64,000 nucleotides of DNA from BOG-908 sp965199235 (GTDB taxonomy: Bacteria > Pseudomonadota > Alphaproteobacteria > Acetobacterales > Acetobacteraceae), in the NCBI GenBank assembly GCA_965199235.1, contig CBDAQU010000002.1, positions 1,240,001-1,304,000 on the forward strand, written 5' to 3'. The position numbers were made by a program, and so were the translations under genes. Below the pieces are notes generated by a model. It saw only the letters and a list, made by a program, of their open reading frames with translations. It had not been told where the DNA came from and did not search any database. Below are positions 60,051-64,000 of the stretch, piece after piece (the first letter of the stretch is position 1; each line of letters starts with the position of its first letter).

Positions 60051-61358
60051 TCAAGGACGGCCGATGCTGTGGTATCGGAAGCCTGCGGCCTCCATGGCGG
60101 CACGCTCGTACATGTTGCGCAGGTCGACGATCAGGTCGCCGCGCATCGCCTCGCGCAGCCGTTCCGGCGCGATGGCACGGAACTCGTTCCACTCCGTCAC
60201 CACCACGAGCAGGTCGGCGCCTGAAGCGGCATCCAGCGCGTCCCTGCAGTAGCTGACCGTTCCGGGCAGCATCGGCCGCGCCTGGTCCATGCCGGCGGGG
60301 TCGAAGGCGCGAACCAGCGCACCGTCCTCCGCCAGCCGCCCGACGATGGGCACGGAGGGCGCGTCGCGCATGTCGTCGGTCTCCGGCTTGAACGTCAGGC
60401 CGAAGATGGCGACCGTCTTGCCGCGCACCGAGCCGCCAGCGGCCGCGATCACGCGAGCCGCCATGCCTGCCTTGCGTGCCTCGTTGACGGCAACCACAGC
60501 TTCTATCAGCCGAGACGGCGTGCCGTGGTCCTGGGCGATGCGCACCATCGCCAGCGTGTCCTTGGGAAAGCAGCTGCCGCCGAAGCCGGGGCCGGGATGG
60601 AGGAATTTGCGCCCGATGCGCCCGTCCAGTCCGATGCCACGGGCGACGTCGTGCACGTCTGCGCCTGCCCGCTCGCAGATATCGGCCATTTCGTTGATGA
60701 ACGTCACCTTCATCGCCAAAAACGAGTTCGCTGCGTATTTCACCAGCTCGGCAGTCTCCAGGTTGGTAAACAAGATCGGCGCCTCGATCAGGTAGAGCGG
60801 CCGATAGAGCTGGCGAAGCACCTCCCGCGCACGGTCGGTCTCGACCCCGATCACCACCCGGTCTGGCCGCATGAAATCGGGGATGGCGCTGCCCTCGCGC
60901 AAGAACTCAGGGTTGGAGGCGACGTCGATCTCCAGCTCCGGCCGCACGGTCGCAAGAATCTCCTTTATGCGTCGCCCCGTGCCCACCGGCACGGTTGACT
61001 TCGTTACTATGACAGTTGTGCCCATCAGCACGCGCGCAACCTGCTCGACGGCGGCGAACACGTATGACAGGTCCGCATGTCCGTCTCCGCGCCGAGTGGG
61101 CGTGCCGACTGCGATGAACACCGCATCCACGCCGGCGACTGCCGCTGCGATGTCGTTGCCGAAGGTAAGGCGGCCTGCGCGCACGTTGTCGGCCACCAGC
61201 GGTTGAAGGCCGGGCTCGTAGATCGGGATGCCGCCATCCTGCAGGCTGGCGAGCTTGGCCGCATCAACCTCGACGACCGCCACCTCGTTGCCCAGTTCCG
61301 CAAAGCAGGCGCCAGAGACCAGCCCCACATAGCCGCCGCCGATCATCGCAATACGCAA
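60051..61358 (-). CDS. ugd: UDP-glucose 6-dehydrogenase
   Basis: 435 residues. TTG 61358 (GGAG 9 bases upstream) begins MRIAMIGGGYVGLVSGACFA; an ATG four codons on is the alternative. The G-x-G-x-x-G NAD site, TKSTVPVGTGRR, catalytic Cys263 in HPGPGFGGSCFPKDT, and VAIFGLTFKPETDDMRDAPS define UDP-glucose dehydrogenase. It oxidises UDP-glucose to UDP-glucuronate for exopolysaccharide or lipid A-type sugars. It precedes a Wzc-like gene on the same strand. Confidence 0.93.
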   Translation of the reverse strand: MRIAMIGGGYVGLVSGACFAELGNEVAVVEVDAAKLASLQDGGIPIYEPGLQPLVADNVRAGRLTFGNDIAAAVAGVDAVFIAVGTPTRRGDGHADLSYVFAAVEQVARVLMGTTVIVTKSTVPVGTGRRIKEILATVRPELEIDVASNPEFLREGSAIPDFMRPDRVVIGVETDRAREVLRQLYRPLYLIEAPILFTNLETAELVKYAANSFLAMKVTFINEMADICERAGADVHDVARGIGLDGRIGRKFLHPGPGFGGSCFPKDTLAMVRIAQDHGTPSRLIEAVVAVNEARKAGMAARVIAAAGGSVRGKTVAIFGLTFKPETDDMRDAPSVPIVGRLAEDGALVRAFDPAGMDQARPMLPGTVSYCRDALDAASGADLLVVVTEWNEFRAIAPERLREAMRGDLIVDLRNMYERAAMEAAGFRYHSIGRP

Positions 61359-61729
61359 GATTTTATTCTCCGGCCGGTATACCGTAACGAGCTATACAGC
61401 CAAGAGCGCGACGATAACAGCGCCGATGTGTCTTGATCCGTGCTGCAACAGCAAAAAGTCTCGATGGGCTTGCATCAGTTCGGCAATGTCATCGGGAAGT
61501 CGGACGTCGGACTATGAAGCGACTGTTTGTTCCGAACTGCACTGCTTTGGCTTGAGACGTCCTGACCGTCAATGCTGCACTACCGACCAGACGATACCGC
61601 AGTTACAGCCGGCTTAGCACCACCGAACCGTCTCCAGCTGTCACGCGATACAGCGACACCTGCAGTCCTGGTCGCCCACCATTGCGCCGGCGGCTGGGCC
61701 TGTCATCACCAAAATAAAGGGCTACGTTA
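61359..61729. other. Intergenic region between ugd and the Wzc-like gene
   Basis: About 370 bp without a supported gene; small frames on the plus strand lack motifs. The minus-strand promoter of ugd and the terminator of the gene upstream should be here. GGTATACC at 61376-61383 is a short palindrome near the ribosome site. Confidence 0.35.
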
Positions 61730-63946
61730 TTACGAAACGTAGTAGGCACGCCGCTTGACGAAATTGCTGGGATTGTCGGCTCCAGAACGATACTGCTTCA
61801 TGTCGGCTGCGGTCAGCACCACGCCGACGACTTGGGCACCCGTTATCCTGATCCGCTGCAGCGCGTACTGAATCGAAGCCATCGAGGTGCGATTCCAACG
61901 GGCGACCAGCACGTTCGCGTCCGCCGCGGCGACCAGATGCAGAGCATCGTCGACTACGCCGATTGGCGGCGTGTCGATGATTACGGCTTCATACTCGGCT
62001 GTCGCAGCCAACAGATCCTGCACGTTGCCAGCTGAAAATACGGTTTCGGGGTTTTGCTTGTCTTCTGCCACGCTGGGAAGAATATCCAGGCCAGAAACGA
62101 TGTCTGGAATTATGCATTCCGCAAGCGGCTGACCCTTGAGAACGCCTTGCAATCCGTTCGTCGACACCCTGGCGTTCCTAAGCCGGCGCAGGTCGGTATC
62201 GATCAGAAGAACGCGCCCGTTTCCGCAGGGCGGAACCTGGCTTCGCGCATACAGGGTGGCAAGCAGCGTCTTGCCCTCGCCTGGTAGCGCCGAGACGAAC
62301 ACCGTCACGCGCGGACGACTTCCTGAGCGGAAGCCGATCGAGTTTCTCAACGTTTGTAGCGAGGCGGCTAGATGGCTGCCTGGGTGCGGAACCGTATGGC
62401 GAAGCTCGCTTGCCGACAGCTTCGGTATGACCGCCAGCCCCATCAATCCACAAGACGCGACAATTGTGTCCATCGCCGTCGCCTTGCCGGCACCCCTGAT
62501 GTCAAACGCAAACGCCGCCAATGTTCCGACGACGGCCGACCCCATGGCTGCGACGGCCAGCAACATGAAACGGCGCGGGAATGCCGGCGACAACGGCAAG
62601 CCAGGTGGCGAGACGACCTGGACATCCGATTCCTGCAACTGGCCTTGTATGCTGACCTGCTTGGACCGCAGAAGCAGATCGTCATACAGGCGACGGTCGG
62701 CATCGATGTCGCGATCGAGTTGCGTGGCCATCAACTCGTCATTGCTGGCCAAGGTAAAACGTCGGCCGGCGTCTTTCTCCGCTGCCTCGAGCCTTCGGAC
62801 GGCAGCCTGAGCAATTGCTACGTCACTCGCCGACGAGGCCGTCAGCCTTTGCCTCTGCTGTGCAATCCGCGACTGCACCGCAGCCAGACTGGACTTTGCA
62901 GAAGCGACTGCCGGGAACTGATCGCCGTTCGTCTCCTCAAGTTGCGCGACGCGCTGCGTTGCAAGCGACTCCTGCTCGCGCAGGCGCTGCAGCAGTTCGG
63001 ACGACTGCCCTGCCGTGTCCAGGCCAAATGTCGTTCCGCCGCCGCCGGCGAGTTGCGCGTATCGCGCCTCTTGCCGCTCCAGTTCGGCCCGCGCCGCGGT
63101 CAGCTGATTGGTGATCGTCGACAGCTCTCTCGACGGGATCGTCTCGCCTGCGGCCGGGATCAGTTCACGGCTGGTGCGGAACGCCTGTTGTTTCGCCTCA
63201 GCGGCCAGCAGCTTGCCCTGCAACGATTGCAGTTCATCGGCGAACCATCCTTCGGCCGCCGTGATCACCTTTCGCTTGGCGACGATCTGGTCCGCCTGGA
63301 ACAGCTCTAGGTGCCGGGCGAGGGCTCGCTGCGCGAAGGCCGGATCGGCTGCGGTGAAAGACAACTTGATAATGAAAGACTTGCCGTCGCTGAAGGCTCC
63401 AAGGCGAGAGAGATAGTCATTGACCGCCTGCTCCACCGGATGGGCCGACGGCTTGGGCGCCGGTTTGTCAAATCCCAGCAGTTTTTCAAACCAGGACACC
63501 AGCGGAACCGTCTGCGGCGGCGGCTTGACGAAGGCCGGGTCGTCCTGAAGGTGCAGGTCCAGAACGACCTGTCGAGCCAGCCCGTCACTGGTCAGTATCT
63601 GCATCTGGCTGCGCACGACGTTCAGGTCAGACAAGCTCGCCATAGAGTTTTGAACCGACTGAACGTTCGCGATGTTGGTCTGCCGCGGGTCGACCATCAC
63701 CATCGCCTCGGCCTCGTAACGCGACTTGAGTGACAGAATTATCGCGGTGGCGATCATGAGTGTCAGGAGCGCCGCAAGTGCGAAGGTCCCACGTCGGCGC
63801 CAAGCGATCGCCAGCAGGCTCGCCAGCGTGATGCTTTCGCGCCGGGGGACGTCAAGAAACGGTGCGTCGAGGGCGGCGGTCGGGCGCGCCGCCAGATCGC
63901 CGGACGTCGCGTCGAGCGCGCCCCCACCCTGGAAAACGGGTATCAC
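61730..63946 (-). CDS. Polysaccharide co-polymerase/tyrosine-kinase-like protein (Wzc/GumC type)
   Basis: 738 residues from GTG 63946. A first helix lies near 53-72 (TFALAALLTLMIATAIILSL), a long periplasmic coiled-coil region near 230-440 (KLLAAEAKQQAFRTSRELIP, RLEAAEKDAGRRFTLASND), and a second helix RRFMLLAVAAMGSAVVGTLA follows. The cytoplasmic domain has Walker A SALPGEGKTLLA (near residue 552), A' VLLIDTDLRRLR and B AVIIDTPPIGVVDD. Only two adjacent tyrosines end the protein (RRAYYVS), so the usual Tyr cluster is reduced. It controls chain length and export of exopolysaccharide. Confidence 0.88.
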   Translation of the reverse strand: MIPVFQGGGALDATSGDLAARPTAALDAPFLDVPRRESITLASLLAIAWRRRGTFALAALLTLMIATAIILSLKSRYEAEAMVMVDPRQTNIANVQSVQNSMASLSDLNVVRSQMQILTSDGLARQVVLDLHLQDDPAFVKPPPQTVPLVSWFEKLLGFDKPAPKPSAHPVEQAVNDYLSRLGAFSDGKSFIIKLSFTAADPAFAQRALARHLELFQADQIVAKRKVITAAEGWFADELQSLQGKLLAAEAKQQAFRTSRELIPAAGETIPSRELSTITNQLTAARAELERQEARYAQLAGGGGTTFGLDTAGQSSELLQRLREQESLATQRVAQLEETNGDQFPAVASAKSSLAAVQSRIAQQRQRLTASSASDVAIAQAAVRRLEAAEKDAGRRFTLASNDELMATQLDRDIDADRRLYDDLLLRSKQVSIQGQLQESDVQVVSPPGLPLSPAFPRRFMLLAVAAMGSAVVGTLAAFAFDIRGAGKATAMDTIVASCGLMGLAVIPKLSASELRHTVPHPGSHLAASLQTLRNSIGFRSGSRPRVTVFVSALPGEGKTLLATLYARSQVPPCGNGRVLLIDTDLRRLRNARVSTNGLQGVLKGQPLAECIIPDIVSGLDILPSVAEDKQNPETVFSAGNVQDLLAATAEYEAVIIDTPPIGVVDDALHLVAAADANVLVARWNRTSMASIQYALQRIRITGAQVVGVVLTAADMKQYRSGADNPSNFVKRRAYYVS

Positions 63947-64000
63947 TCGTTACGCTCGTCGGCTGACACCGGACCCGGGGACGTGCACTCCACGCTTCAC

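Noticed and set aside
1..64000. tRNA, rRNA, riboswitch or CRISPR loci
   Set aside because: None with recognisable conserved cores was seen on either strand by eye; a covariance-model search would be needed to exclude them.

Overview
The window is high-GC DNA from an alphaproteobacterium. An Acetobacteraceae-like host (Acidiphilium/Rhodopila relatives) fits best, by inference. Pointers are a bacteriochlorophyll-type 8-vinyl reductase (bciA), a pyruvate:quinone oxidoreductase beside phosphoketolase and phosphotransacetylase remnants, many TonB/sulfotransferase/beta-helix genes, and frequent GTG/TTG starts. No rRNA, tRNA or CRISPR array was found. Much of the window is accessory DNA: catabolic islands are separated by decayed insertion sequences, frameshifted regulators and gene stumps.

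Layout. 0-7.2 kb: a partial amidohydrolase, a TetR gene broken by two frameshifts, a divergent MarR/SDR pair with a clear palindromic operator, IS21 and resolvase/SDR debris, then AraC and a coupled set (DAPG-hydrolase-like enzyme, XapX protein, dihydroxybenzoate-decarboxylase-like amidohydrolase) that looks like phenolic catabolism. 7.3-12.5 kb: IS256 remnant, bciA, a frameshifted serine recombinase with a DUF3489 partner, DoxX, and stumps of an amidase and a YdcF protein. 13-24.2 kb: seven plus-strand genes (TonB receptor, MFS, TPR-sulfotransferase, LysR, Rieske oxygenase, POT transporter, CocE/S15 hydrolase) that look like one uptake-and-degradation module of unknown substrate. 24.4-39.2 kb: secreted proteins, a beta-helix protein, a CadC-like TPR regulator, a large beta-propeller phosphoesterase, a LysR/SDR pair and an OmpA protein.

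39.3-46.5 kb is a complete Nit1C cluster (seven minus-strand genes, most overlapping) with a divergent MocR regulator and helical-turn direct repeats between them. 46.5-51.2 kb is a decay zone (dnaE2, TPR, recombinase, phosphoketolase and phosphotransacetylase fragments) holding an orphan RND-porter-like protein and a GloVer-repeat protein. 51.3-57.2 kb holds poxB and an itaconate-degradation-type operon (CoA-transferase, MaoC hydratase, CitE-like lyase) with divergent LysR. 57.3-64 kb has tonB, a response regulator/histidine kinase pair, UDP-glucose dehydrogenase and a Wzc-like chain-length protein, suggesting envelope or exopolysaccharide work.

A ~190-bp non-autonomous inverted-repeat element is present in four copies (7.5, 12.3, 24.2 and 50.2 kb). 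Its ends are conserved, and its centre is a long palindrome with paired base changes between copies. It falls into two subfamilies, and the 13-24 kb module lies between the two copies of one of them. Other points for follow-up are a small reading frame at 29.3-29.7 kb with an in-frame TGA in a C-G-P-(TGA) context followed by a hairpin, a 13-bp tandem array before the Rieske gene, and a 40-bp perfect hairpin at 32.2 kb.
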